Under the pieces are notes generated by a model. It was not told the origin of the DNA. It saw only the letters and a program-made list of their open reading frames with translations, and ran no database searches. Of a stretch of DNA of 64,000 nucleotides, positions 18,335 through 26,947 are shown piece after piece (positions within the stretch are counted from its first letter, which is position 1; every line of letters begins with the position of its first letter). Source of the stretch: Larkinella punicea (GTDB taxonomy: Bacteria; Bacteroidota; Bacteroidia; Cytophagales; Spirosomataceae); the NCBI RefSeq assembly GCF_003334855.1, contig NZ_QOWE01000005.1:274758-338757 (forward strand). Direction: 5' to 3'. Both the position numbers and the translations under genes were made by a program.

Positions 18335-19708
18335 ATGCAACGCCGAGATTTTTTAACCACCGCCCTCGCAGGAGCCGCCGTCTCCCAGTCGGCCACGGCC
18401 TATTCCACCATCCGCCCCGACGCCAACACGCTGGCCGAAGCCGCCCGCGACGTGCCGGTGGTCGGCGACTACGACGTCATTGTCTGCGGTTCCGGCCCTG
18501 CCGGGGTCGCAGCCGCCATCGAAGCCGGGCGCAGCGGGGCCAAAACGCTCCTGCTCGAAGTCCACGGTTGTCTGGGGGGGGTTTGGACCTCGGGTTGCCT
18601 AACGTGGATTCTCGACAACACCAACAAAGCCGGTTTGGTCCAGGAAATCAAAACCGAACTGCAAAAACGCGGAGACAGCGCGACGGTGCCGACGGGCGGC
18701 ACATTTTCTTTCGACGCCGAAGGCATGAAACTGTTGCTGGAGGAATATTGCCTGAAAGCGAACGTCACGGTGCGGCTATTCACGCGGGTGGTGGCAACGG
18801 CCCAGAAAGCCGGGCGACTCACACACGTCGTCACGGAATCGAAATCGGGGCGGGAAGCCTGGTCGGGCAAAGTGTTCATCGACTGCTCGGGCGACGGCGA
18901 TCTGGCGGCTCAAGCCGGTTGCGGTTTCGACTACGGCGACAGTTCAGGGCAGGGCCAGCCGATGAGCTTACTCTGTCTGATAACCGGCGTCAACTACGCG
19001 GACATCAAAGAATATGTTCGCGACGCAGCCGACAGCAAAGGTGGTTCTCCTTCCAAAAAACGACTGGAAGAAGCCATCCGTCGCGGGGGTCATTCGCCCT
19101 CGTATACGCACCCCAGTATCCACCCCATCCGCGAGGATTTGCACATGCTGATGGCTAATCACGAATACGGTTTTAAAGGCACCGACGCCAATCAGGTTTC
19201 GCAGGCTACGTTGAAAGGCCGGGCCGAAGTACACAAAATCATCGGGAGTCTGCGGTCGCTCAAGGGCGTCTGGAGCAACCTGCGGCTGGTGGCCACGGGC
19301 GAGCAGATTGGCGTTCGGGAAAGCCGCCGGATTCACGGTCTGTATACGGTTTCCCGCCAGGATCTGATGACCGGAATCCGCCATGCAGACGCGGTTTGCC
19401 GCGTTACGTTTGGCGTGGATGTTCACTCCGTCAAAAAAGACGACGAAGCCACGACCAACTACAAGCGGGGAACGCCCAGCAAACCGTATGACATCCCGGT
19501 TCGGGCGTTGATTGCCAAAGATGTGCAGGGATTGATGATGGCCGGGCGGTGCATCAGTGGTGATTTTATCGCCCATTCCAGCTACCGCGTCACGGGCAAT
19601 GCCGCCATTATGGGGCAAGCCGCCGGTCGCGTGGCCGCGCTGGCCGTTCAGTCCAACCGGCTGCCGCAGGACGTCAAATGGGCAGATGTGAAGTGGAGCG
19701 TGGAGTAA
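18335..19708 (+). CDS. FAD-dependent oxidoreductase with twin-arginine-type signal
   Basis: 457 residues. The N-terminus MQRRDFLTTALAGAAVS is a twin-arginine (RRDFL) leader, so the folded flavoprotein is probably exported to the periplasm. The FAD-binding GSGPAGVAAAIEAGR loop follows at about residue 50, and the C-terminal MAGRCISGDFIAHSSYR and MGQAAGRVAALA segments match FAD_oxidored (PF12831-type) proteins. This group is often near SusC/SusD and annotated loosely as xanthan-lyase-like. The acceptor and substrate are unknown. It is the last gene of the ECF-FecR-SusCD unit and probably acts on the imported compound. Confidence 0.88.
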   Translation: MQRRDFLTTALAGAAVSQSATAYSTIRPDANTLAEAARDVPVVGDYDVIVCGSGPAGVAAAIEAGRSGAKTLLLEVHGCLGGVWTSGCLTWILDNTNKAGLVQEIKTELQKRGDSATVPTGGTFSFDAEGMKLLLEEYCLKANVTVRLFTRVVATAQKAGRLTHVVTESKSGREAWSGKVFIDCSGDGDLAAQAGCGFDYGDSSGQGQPMSLLCLITGVNYADIKEYVRDAADSKGGSPSKKRLEEAIRRGGHSPSYTHPSIHPIREDLHMLMANHEYGFKGTDANQVSQATLKGRAEVHKIIGSLRSLKGVWSNLRLVATGEQIGVRESRRIHGLYTVSRQDLMTGIRHADAVCRVTFGVDVHSVKKDDEATTNYKRGTPSKPYDIPVRALIAKDVQGLMMAGRCISGDFIAHSSYRVTGNAAIMGQAAGRVAALAVQSNRLPQDVKWADVKWSVE

Positions 19709-19727
19709 CTCTGAAAGAATGATGAAT

Positions 19728-19842
19728 GTTACTACAATCGCTTATTGGCCCTAAATCCCCTAAAGGGGACTTCTTGCATCCGGATTAAGCCGCGTCCAAG
19801 TCCCCTTTAGGGGATTTAGGGGCAACAAGCGATTGCAGTAAC
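19728..19842. repeat. 45-bp imperfect inverted repeat, CCCCTAAAGGGG core
   Basis: Arms 19728-19772 and 19798-19842 are near-perfect reverse complements, with the core CCTAAATCCCCTAAAGGGGA itself partly palindromic. It lies between convergent ends of the FAD oxidoreductase (19708) and dnaN (19849), with its right arm 7 nt from the dnaN stop. I recall AGTCCCCTTTAGGGGATTTA as a repeat seen between genes in many Bacteroidota. A search would be needed to prove that. Confidence 0.85.
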
Positions 19843-19848
19843 GTATAC

Positions 19849-20985
19849 CTACGCGTACGTATTCAGCATCACCGGCATCACCAGCATCAGAATATCTTCG
19901 TCTTCCTCCTTGTCGGCCGGAATGATCAGACCGGCGCGGTTGGGAGCCGACATCTCGAACGAGAGCATTTTGGCGCTCAGGTTATTGAGCATTTCGGTCA
20001 GAAATTTAGCGTTGAAGCCGATTTCCAGCGGATCGCCGTCGTAGTCACAGAGCAGCTTTTCGTTGGCTTCGTTGCTGTAATCCAGATCTTCGGCGGAGAT
20101 GGTCAGGGAGTTGGTTTTGAGCGAAAGCCGGATCTGGTGCGTTGTCCGGTTGGCGTAAATCATGATCCGTTTCAGCGAATTCAGAATGTCCGTCCGGCCA
20201 ATGGTCATGATGTTCGGGTTGTTGGTCGGAATGGCGTTTTCGAAGTCCGGAAACCGCTCGTCGATCAACCGGCAGATCATCTGCGTCGATCCGGCGGGCG
20301 ATCCGGCAAAGGTAAACGACGCGTTCGACTGACTGAACTCGGCTTTCACCGGCGCGGCTTCGGGCAAAGAGGCTTTCAACAGCGTCAGGGCTTTCCGTGG
20401 AATGATCATCGAAGAATCGCTGGGCGAACTGATGTCCGTCCGGCGGTAGCGAATCAGCCGGTGTCCGTCGGTAGCCACAAACGTCGCGCTCTCGGCGGTC
20501 AGTTGCAGATACACCCCCGTCATGGCCGGGCGCAGGTCGTCGGTGCTGGTGGCAAAAACCGTATTGTTGATGGCGCTCAGTAAAGCATCTGACGACAGTT
20601 CGACCGTCAGGCTGCGGTTGACCGTCGGAATTTTCGGGAAGTCGATCGGATTTTCGCCCGAGAGTTTATAGCGACCGTTATCCGTCAGAATTTCGGTTCC
20701 GAACGTCTCCGTATTGACGTTGAACGTGATCGGTTGTTCGGGCAAACCGCGCAGCGTATCAAGCAGCAGTTTGGCCGGAATGGCAATGGCTCCCTTCTCC
20801 GACGACTCCACGGCAATGTTGGTGATCATGGTCGTTTGCAGATCAGAAGCCGTCACCGTCAGGATGTCATCTTCCAGTTTGAACAGAAAGTTTTCCAGAA
20901 TCGGCACAATCGGATTCGTTGCCACCACACCGTTGATGGCCGAAAGTTGCTTGAGTAATACGGAGGAGGAAACGATGAATTTCAT
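19849..20985 (-). CDS. dnaN: DNA polymerase III subunit beta (sliding clamp)
   Basis: 378 residues, the normal clamp length. Three domains run in order: N-terminal MKFIVSSSVLLKQLSAINGV, a middle domain with SSPSDSSMIIPRKAL and a C-terminal domain ending DEDILMLVMPVML. It encircles DNA and tethers PolIII. I use ATG 20985, because the longer frame starts at TTG 21006 with MAPNNLH that does not belong to the clamp. A TACTTTTG -7 box lies at 21028-21021. Its upstream same-strand neighbour is gldG, 195 nt away. Confidence 0.97.
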   Translation of the reverse strand: MKFIVSSSVLLKQLSAINGVVATNPIVPILENFLFKLEDDILTVTASDLQTTMITNIAVESSEKGAIAIPAKLLLDTLRGLPEQPITFNVNTETFGTEILTDNGRYKLSGENPIDFPKIPTVNRSLTVELSSDALLSAINNTVFATSTDDLRPAMTGVYLQLTAESATFVATDGHRLIRYRRTDISSPSDSSMIIPRKALTLLKASLPEAAPVKAEFSQSNASFTFAGSPAGSTQMICRLIDERFPDFENAIPTNNPNIMTIGRTDILNSLKRIMIYANRTTHQIRLSLKTNSLTISAEDLDYSNEANEKLLCDYDGDPLEIGFNAKFLTEMLNNLSAKMLSFEMSAPNRAGLIIPADKEEDEDILMLVMPVMLNTYA

Positions 20986-21020
20986 ATGCAAATTGTTTGG
21001 GGCCAAAAGTCCAATGAGAA

Positions 21021-21028
21021 CAAAAGTA
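21021..21028 (-). promoter_or_regulatory. candidate -7 element (TACTTTTG) of dnaN
   Basis: The minus-strand TACTTTTG matches TAnnTTTG and would place the start about 30 nt before ATG 20985. No clear -33 TTTG is seen. The gldG-dnaN gap also contains the 21054-21170 repeat, so dnaN could use its own promoter here. Confidence 0.4.
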
Positions 21029-21053
21029 GGAAAAATAGTCGAATTTTCAGGGG

Positions 21054-21170
21054 TTGTTTCGCAGAGTTTAGCAGAGAAAAAAAGAGTTTAGCGGAGAAAG
21101 TTTTTTAAGAACTCTGCTTAGCTCTAATTTTCTCCGCTAAACCGCCGGGCGGCCCCGTCTGCGAAACAAC
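21054..21170. repeat. inverted repeat of the CGCAGAGTTTAGCGGAG family, gldG-dnaN gap
   Basis: The outer arms are GTTGTTTCGCAGA (21054-21066) and TCTGCGAAACAAC (21158-21170). The inner arms GTTTAGCGGAGA and TCTCCGCTAAAC also pair. The arm text is shared with the element at 48064-48142, 27 kb away. The centre is diverged between the two copies. Confidence 0.75.
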
Positions 21171-21180
21171 TTTTAAACTT

Positions 21181-22836
21181 TTACGCGTACTTCCTCCGGC
21201 GAGCAAATTGCCAGATGACGCCCACGAAAGCGACCAAAACCACCGGCCCGAGGAGGTTCAAAAGCTGCCACGGTAAACGATCTTCTTTCATTCGGACTTT
21301 ATCCAACGGCCTCAACGTCACCTGCTTGGTGCGGGCCGCAATGATCCCGTTGTCGTCCAGCAAATAATTGACCGCGTTGACCACAAAGTCCTTGTTGGCG
21401 AAGGTATTTTTCGAGAACCGTTCGTAGCCGAGCGGATAGGGCGCGTTGGTGCGGTAATTGATGTCGTTGATGAGCAGATCGCCGTCGGAGCAAACCAGGA
21501 TTTTGGTGGATTCTCCCTGCGCTTTAAAAGTCGCAGCGCGCGGGTCGCCGGGCAAAATGCGGTTGGCATAGAGCGACTGAAACCGGCCTTCCAGCAAACA
21601 CGCAATCATCTGAACGCCATTGTTATAGGTGCGCGGATCGGGTTGCTGCCGGGCTTCGTTGTAGCTCACCAACGCCGGGGCTTTCAGAATTTTGGTGTAT
21701 TGTGAGGTCATCAGCAAGGGCGTTTTTGCAATGCCCACAGCCTGCACCGTATCGAGTGTGCTCGTAAACCGGGTGTAAATCGCATCCAGATTGCGGACAA
21801 TCGGACTCTTACCGAAGGTGTTGATTAATGGAAAAAACCGCCACGGCAACATCTGAACATTGGGTTTGTCGCCCATATCGCCGACGTTCAGCGGAATCAT
21901 AGCGCAGCTCAAATCCTTGATAATGTCGTTGTTAACCCGGATCCCCCAGCGAAAAAACAGATCGTTCAGGTTCAGGTCGAGTGGCTGGGCAAAGGTGCCC
22001 TCCCGCCCGACGCTGTCGATTTTCAGGCCATCGACAAAAAACAGGGCCTTGCCGCCGTTGACCACAAACTGGTCAATTTTGTATTTATCGGCTTCCGAAA
22101 AGGCGCGGTCGGGTTTGGGAACAATCAGTCCATCGAGCCCCACCAGATCGCGGGATTCCTGCAAATTGATCAGCTTGATGTCGTAAAATTCATTGAGTGT
22201 CGCCAGCAGATCGGAAAGCCGGAGCGGTTCGACATTCGTGTACGAAACCGCCACCCCCAGCACTTTTTTCTCCTTGATGGTCAGCCGACGGATGGCCGAC
22301 GCCAGCTCGTATTCTACGTTTTCAATCGACTGGTTCAACTGTTCTTCCGACGAATTGGAGCGGTTTCCGCGCAGCAGCAAAACCGGCTGTTCGCGGCCTT
22401 TGTAAGAAACAATCGCCCACGGAAAAATCAGTTGTTCGGTGCGCTGGTTGCCTTCCGCCGTAAAATTCAGGCTGGTGGGAGCCAGTCCTTTCTGGATCAA
22501 TTGCGTCTGTTGTTCGGCGCGTTGTTTGGCGTCCGGATTGGCGGTGGGATCGATAAACCGGAACGTCAGGTCTTGTCCGGCCCGGGCCTGAAACTCGTTC
22601 AGTGTTTCCCGAATGCTGGTTTCCAGCCGTTTGAAACCAGGCGGCAGCTTGCCCGTCAGGTAGACGTTGACGTGGATGTCGTCATCGAGGTTGGCCAGCA
22701 GGTTTTCGGTGGCTTCCGACAGCGTATAGCGTCCATCCTGTGTCAGATCGACCCGAAAAAACAAAAACGACGACAGCAAGTTGACAAGTACCAGGACGGC
22801 CAGAACAACACCGAATCGAAAAAGGAATGACTTCAT
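21181..22836 (-). CDS. gldG: gliding motility-associated ABC transporter substrate-binding protein GldG
   Basis: 551 residues. An N-terminal transmembrane helix at about 8-30 is followed by the FFRVDLTQDGRYTLSEAT segment, the long DUF/ABC-type extracytoplasmic domain, and a C-terminal helix at about 520-545 (LLNLLGPVVLVAFVGVIW). GldG pairs with GldF and GldA in an ABC transporter needed for gliding and for type IX secretion in some Bacteroidota. The usual partner gldF is not adjacent: upstream is a divergent DUF4833 gene. A TACTTTCG -7-like box sits at 22878-22871. Confidence 0.88.
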   Translation of the reverse strand: MKSFLFRFGVVLAVLVLVNLLSSFLFFRVDLTQDGRYTLSEATENLLANLDDDIHVNVYLTGKLPPGFKRLETSIRETLNEFQARAGQDLTFRFIDPTANPDAKQRAEQQTQLIQKGLAPTSLNFTAEGNQRTEQLIFPWAIVSYKGREQPVLLLRGNRSNSSEEQLNQSIENVEYELASAIRRLTIKEKKVLGVAVSYTNVEPLRLSDLLATLNEFYDIKLINLQESRDLVGLDGLIVPKPDRAFSEADKYKIDQFVVNGGKALFFVDGLKIDSVGREGTFAQPLDLNLNDLFFRWGIRVNNDIIKDLSCAMIPLNVGDMGDKPNVQMLPWRFFPLINTFGKSPIVRNLDAIYTRFTSTLDTVQAVGIAKTPLLMTSQYTKILKAPALVSYNEARQQPDPRTYNNGVQMIACLLEGRFQSLYANRILPGDPRAATFKAQGESTKILVCSDGDLLINDINYRTNAPYPLGYERFSKNTFANKDFVVNAVNYLLDDNGIIAARTKQVTLRPLDKVRMKEDRLPWQLLNLLGPVVLVAFVGVIWQFARRRKYA

Positions 22837-22991
22837 ACCTGCGTAAAACGCTGAAAGCAGTTAAGTTGTGCGAAAGTAGAAGAAAAAATGACGGGCCGCA
22901 CGCTGCATGATCCGCTAAATTTTTCAAAACCGGCGTAGGGGTAACATCAACGATAGCGGTCTTAGGGTCGTAAACGACAAACTACTGAATC

Positions 22992-23537
22992 ATGATCATG
23001 AAGAGCCTCCACACCTTCTTTTTTCTGTTTTTGCTGGAATGGACCAGCGCATTCATCCCGGTTTTGGCTGGTGTCCGCGAGTTTCCAGTGCCGCCATCTG
23101 CCCCCAACCGGCTGTTTTACATTCAGCGGAGCAATAACACCAACACCGTTATTTATGAAGCGAATCTAACAGCCGGTCGGCGGCTGGATGCGAGCGATCC
23201 GGTCAGCGTGTACTGGATTCGGTACGCCGAGCAGGGGCAACGCGAATCGTTGTCGATGATTCAGTGGAAACTGGCGTACGGCTACAAACACAAGACGGCG
23301 AATAACAACAGTTTCGAAATTTACCTGAATGCCTTCAAAAAGCGCACCATCTGGGTGGATATGCAACAGGGAAAACCGATGGCCCTGACCACCATTAACG
23401 GGCGAAAAGCGTGTCTGCAAAAAGTCTTCGTGCAACTCGAATCCGGTTCGGGCCTGATGCCGAAGGTGCTGTACGTCGAACTGTTTGGCATCGACCCGGT
23501 GGCCGGCAATCCGGTGTATGAACGGATGAGGGTCTAA
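22992..23537 (+). CDS. secreted DUF4833-domain protein
   Basis: 181 residues. A signal peptide of about 25 residues (ends PVLAG) precedes one domain that starts FPVPPSAPNRLFYIQRS and contains NTVIYEANL, VYWIRYAEQG and the C-terminal VLYVELFGIDP. These match DUF4833, an uncharacterised periplasmic domain in Bacteroidota. Start choice: ATG 22992 and ATG 22998 are both possible (MIMK or MK), and 22998 gives a shorter n-region. No function is proposed. It is divergent from gldG and convergent with the PIG-L gene. Confidence 0.75.
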   Translation: MIMKSLHTFFFLFLLEWTSAFIPVLAGVREFPVPPSAPNRLFYIQRSNNTNTVIYEANLTAGRRLDASDPVSVYWIRYAEQGQRESLSMIQWKLAYGYKHKTANNNSFEIYLNAFKKRTIWVDMQQGKPMALTTINGRKACLQKVFVQLESGSGLMPKVLYVELFGIDPVAGNPVYERMRV

Positions 23538-23588
23538 AATCCGGTTTATCGAAACGTCCGGAAAGCGTTGCCAGTTGCTTTGCCAATG

Positions 23589-24494
23589 TCAGCGCGGCAG
23601 CATGGGAAAAAGACGCTTGATTTCTTCCGGGTTAGGCTGTCTTCCGTATTCGCAAATTTCGAAGACTTCAACCGATTTGATCTTTGCCGCCTTTTCCGGA
23701 CCATACCATTTTTCGACGGAAGCCTTAATTTCCGGCGTCAGGGAAGACCGCTTTTCCATGGCAGCCAGCAACCATTTTTTTCGCTCCACGGGGTCTTTGG
23801 GTACGCTAGCCAGATCCTGTCGGGTCCAGGGCAGCCACTCATAGAATTGGGAGGTGTGTGCATCGAGACCGTCTACTTTCTTAGCCAATGTTTCGGTAAT
23901 ATCGATGGCAATGTCGGGCCGGAACGGATTGGGGCGCTGAAAACCGTCGCGAAAATAGAGAAAAACCGGATTTTTAGTCAACGGGGGCACACTGCTCAGC
24001 ACGTTGGGCACGATGACCAGATAAGCCGCATCCTGCACGATAACGCCCGTATTTCGGTGATCCGGGTGATAATCATTGGTTCGTGGCGCAATCACCAGAT
24101 CCGCTTTCCATTCCCGGATTTTGCGAATGACTACCAGCCGGTTTTCCAGGGTGGGCATCAGTTCCCCGTCGTGATTGTCGAGCACGTCGTAGGTGATGCC
24201 CAGCCGTTTGGCCACTTCCTGGGTTTCCCGGTACCTTCTTTGGGCCAGTTCGCCCCCGCCCATGTCCTGATGCCCGGCGTCACCATTGGTCATCGATACA
24301 AATTTCACCTTGTGACCCATGGCGGAATAAATGGCGGCAATTCCGCCCGCTCCCAGGTCGCAATCGTCCGGATGGGCGCCAATAACGATGATGCGCAAAG
24401 GCGAGTTTGGCACTTGGGCAAACGTACAGACAGCACTCAGGCAGAGGGCTAGCAGCAGGGTAAATCGCATCTTCAGGGTCATCCGGTTTTGCAT
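23589..24494 (-). CDS. secreted PIG-L-type deacetylase
   Basis: 301 residues (the start could also be ATG 24482 or 24470). Signal peptide (ends TFAQ) followed by a LmbE/PIG-L fold. The zinc-binding AHPDDCDLG near residue 40 and the second-site H in PRTNDYHPDHRN (about 140) are visible. The family removes N-acetyl groups from amino sugars. Its neighbours, a GH28 enzyme and a DUF1080 protein on the opposite strand, suggest handling of a complex glycan, but the substrate is not deducible. The gene is divergent from the GH28 gene across a 131-nt gap. Confidence 0.9.
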   Translation of the reverse strand: MQNRMTLKMRFTLLLALCLSAVCTFAQVPNSPLRIIVIGAHPDDCDLGAGGIAAIYSAMGHKVKFVSMTNGDAGHQDMGGGELAQRRYRETQEVAKRLGITYDVLDNHDGELMPTLENRLVVIRKIREWKADLVIAPRTNDYHPDHRNTGVIVQDAAYLVIVPNVLSSVPPLTKNPVFLYFRDGFQRPNPFRPDIAIDITETLAKKVDGLDAHTSQFYEWLPWTRQDLASVPKDPVERKKWLLAAMEKRSSLTPEIKASVEKWYGPEKAAKIKSVEVFEICEYGRQPNPEEIKRLFPMLPR

Positions 24495-24625
24495 GGTATC
24501 AACAGGTTAAACGATTGGGCTCAAGACTTTCGCTAAAATAGGGGAAAGCGAAGAAAGATCAATCAGTAGAAGTAGACATCCTGTTTGCTTACCAGACAAA
24601 CCCTGTTGAGCAAAACGGAGTCAGT

Positions 24626-25954
24626 ATGAAAACAAGGATCGTTGCCCTGGTGTGTTGGGTAGCACTAAGCGTCCCCCTTTTGGCGCAAAACGCGGTGAAA
24701 GCCTCTTTCCCGGACGGCAGTCCGATTAGTAGCTGGTTTACGACAAACCGGAAAGTAGACCCGGTTCAACTCGGAAAGCGGTATGTAATTACGGACTTTG
24801 GCGTAAAAACAGACAGTACCCTCGTCCAAACCGATGCCATTCAGCAGGTCATCGATGCCGCAGCCCGGAAAGGCGGGGGCGTCATCGTGATTCCGAAAGG
24901 AACCTTTAGGAGCGGGGCTTTATTTTTCAAGACCAAAACCCATTTGCACCTGACAGAAGGAGCCACGTTGAAAGGCTCCGATAACATCGCCGACTACCCA
25001 AAACTGCCGTCGCGAATGGAAGGGTTGAGTCTGGATTACTTTGCGGCACTGGTGAATGCCTATCAAGTCGACGGTTTTACGATTTCGGGAAAAGGAACGA
25101 TTGATGGCAACGGGCTGCGTTTCTGGGAGGCCTTCTGGGCCCGGCGGAAAGAAAATCCGAATTGCACGAACCTGGAGGTTTCCCGACCCCGGCTGGTCTT
25201 TATCTGGAAATGCAACGATGTGCAGGTGCAGGACGTAAACCTGCACAATGCGGGTTTCTGGACCAGCCACTATTACCAGTGCCGGAACGTAAAAGTGCTG
25301 AATGTACACATTTATTCGCCCTACAAACCCGTGAAAGCCCCCAGTACGGATGCCATCGACCTTGATGTCTGTACCAACGTATTGATCAAAGGCTGTTATC
25401 TGTCGGTCAATGACGACGCGATTGCTCTCAAAGGCGGCAAGGGCCCCTGGGCCGACCGGGTCCCCAGCAACGGAGCCAACACCAATATCATCATCGAAGA
25501 TTGTGAATTTGGCTTTTGCCATTCGGCGCTGACCTGCGGCAGTGAAGCCATTCATAACCGGAACATTCTGATGCGCAACTGCCATGTCAGCGAAGCCAGC
25601 CGGGTGTTGTGGCTGAAGATGCGGCCGGATACGCCCCAACTGTACGAATACATTACCGTCGAAAACATCAAAGGTCAGGCCCACAGCCTGCTGTATGCCA
25701 AACCCTGGACCCAGTTTTATGACTTACAGGGCCGCAAGGACCAGCCGCTTTCATTCGCGAATCACGTGACGCTGAAAAACATTGAACTGGTGTGTGATAC
25801 GTTCTTCGACGTAGCGGTTTCAGAACGCGACAAACTCACCCATTTTACCTTTGAGAACTTCCTCGTGGAAAGTAAAAACGCGGCCATTGACAAAACCGTC
25901 GTCAAGGGGTTTGTGCTCAACAATGTGCGGGTAAATTCTAAATTAATACAGTAA
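24626..25954 (+). CDS. secreted glycoside hydrolase family 28 (polygalacturonase-like)
   Basis: 442 residues. Signal peptide (about 1-20, ends LLAQN), then a right-handed beta-helix. GVKTDSTLVQTDAIQ marks the pectate-lyase-like entry strand, and SVNDDAIALKGG at about 263 contains the catalytic NDD. The GSE and VLWLKMR segments (around 308-334) are the counterparts of the family's later conserved blocks. GH28 enzymes cleave pectic polymers. The His of the classical GHG motif is replaced here by CGSEA, a variant seen in exo-acting or diverged members, so the exact cleavage specificity is uncertain. Confidence 0.88.
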   Translation: MKTRIVALVCWVALSVPLLAQNAVKASFPDGSPISSWFTTNRKVDPVQLGKRYVITDFGVKTDSTLVQTDAIQQVIDAAARKGGGVIVIPKGTFRSGALFFKTKTHLHLTEGATLKGSDNIADYPKLPSRMEGLSLDYFAALVNAYQVDGFTISGKGTIDGNGLRFWEAFWARRKENPNCTNLEVSRPRLVFIWKCNDVQVQDVNLHNAGFWTSHYYQCRNVKVLNVHIYSPYKPVKAPSTDAIDLDVCTNVLIKGCYLSVNDDAIALKGGKGPWADRVPSNGANTNIIIEDCEFGFCHSALTCGSEAIHNRNILMRNCHVSEASRVLWLKMRPDTPQLYEYITVENIKGQAHSLLYAKPWTQFYDLQGRKDQPLSFANHVTLKNIELVCDTFFDVAVSERDKLTHFTFENFLVESKNAAIDKTVVKGFVLNNVRVNSKLIQ

Positions 25955-26060
25955 AACATCCCCCATTTTCAGGTACGGTATTAAACAAATTGCCGTACAA
26001 TGTATAACCATTTAACGGCCATTTTAAAATAAAAAATTCAACATTTAAATCGAAACGAAA

Positions 26061-26879
26061 ATGAAAAATACCTGGACCGATCGTATACGTCTTTCTACGT
26101 TTGGAGGATGCTTATTCTTCTTCTCATTATTAACCAGTTCTGTCGTTGAGGCTCAAACCGTCCCTGCTGCTAATTCAGCCAATAGACCAGGAGGTGGAGT
26201 GGGGCGGTTATTTCCCGCAACCGTAAAGGATGATAGCCTGGGCTTTGTCTCTATTTTTGATGGAAAAACATTGAATGGGTGGGATGGCGATGCCACCTTT
26301 TGGCGTGCTGAAAATGGCATTCTCATCGGCGAAACAACACCCGAAAAAGTCGTTAAGGTCAATAATTTTCTCATCTGGCGCGGAGGAAAAGTGAAAGATT
26401 TTGAAATCAAATTTGATTTTAAAATAAACGGAACCAACAGTGGGATGCAGTATCGAAGTGCCGAATTGCCGGAAGTTGGAAAATGGATTCTGAAAGGCTA
26501 CCAGGCCGATCTGGATTTCACTAATTTATTTACCGGAAATGTTCATGAAGAACGGGGAAGAACCGGGCATGTGGTCTTAGCAAGACGCGGGGAAGTAACG
26601 CGGGTGGTCGACGGACCCACCTTTAAATCCGTGGCAAAAATTGCAGACCCGGTTCTGTTGCGGGGGGTAGTCAATACGAATGGTTGGAACGCCTACCATA
26701 TTATTGCCCGCGGCCCCATCATGATCCATATCATTAACAATCAGGTAATGAGTATATCGATCGATGAAGACTCTAAAAACTTTGTTCCGGAGGGGTTGTT
26801 AGGGTTTCAGATGCACGCCGGGCCTCCTTTTATCGTCCAATACAAAAATATTTTCTACAAGAAAATAGAGTCGAAATAG
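26061..26879 (+). CDS. secreted DUF1080 (3-keto-disaccharide hydrolase-type) protein
   Basis: 272 residues. Signal peptide (ends VEAQTV), then a concanavalin-like domain starting SIFDGKTLNGWDGDATFW with ENGILIGE, DFEIKFDFKINGTNSGMQYR and the C-terminal GFQMHAGPPFIVQYKNIFYK. Several DUF1080 proteins hydrolyse 3-ketosugars formed by periplasmic dehydrogenases. The base composition is more AT-rich than the flanking genes, visible in the codons around 26061-26400, which may indicate separate ancestry. The upstream 106-nt gap is AT-rich with no clear promoter. Confidence 0.88.
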   Translation: MKNTWTDRIRLSTFGGCLFFFSLLTSSVVEAQTVPAANSANRPGGGVGRLFPATVKDDSLGFVSIFDGKTLNGWDGDATFWRAENGILIGETTPEKVVKVNNFLIWRGGKVKDFEIKFDFKINGTNSGMQYRSAELPEVGKWILKGYQADLDFTNLFTGNVHEERGRTGHVVLARRGEVTRVVDGPTFKSVAKIADPVLLRGVVNTNGWNAYHIIARGPIMIHIINNQVMSISIDEDSKNFVPEGLLGFQMHAGPPFIVQYKNIFYKKIESK

Positions 26880-26947
26880 AAGCGGGTTCAGTAAACCTGG
26901 GCGAAATTTAATCAACGGCGACTTACTATTCCTTTTACTTCATACGA

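Noticed and set aside
18968..19618. Minus-strand ORF opposite the FAD oxidoreductase
   Set aside because: Antisense shadow; no family features.
26061..26879. Horizontal transfer of the DUF1080 gene based on AT content
   Set aside because: Composition shift is modest and I cannot compute it properly, so I only mention it as a note on the gene.
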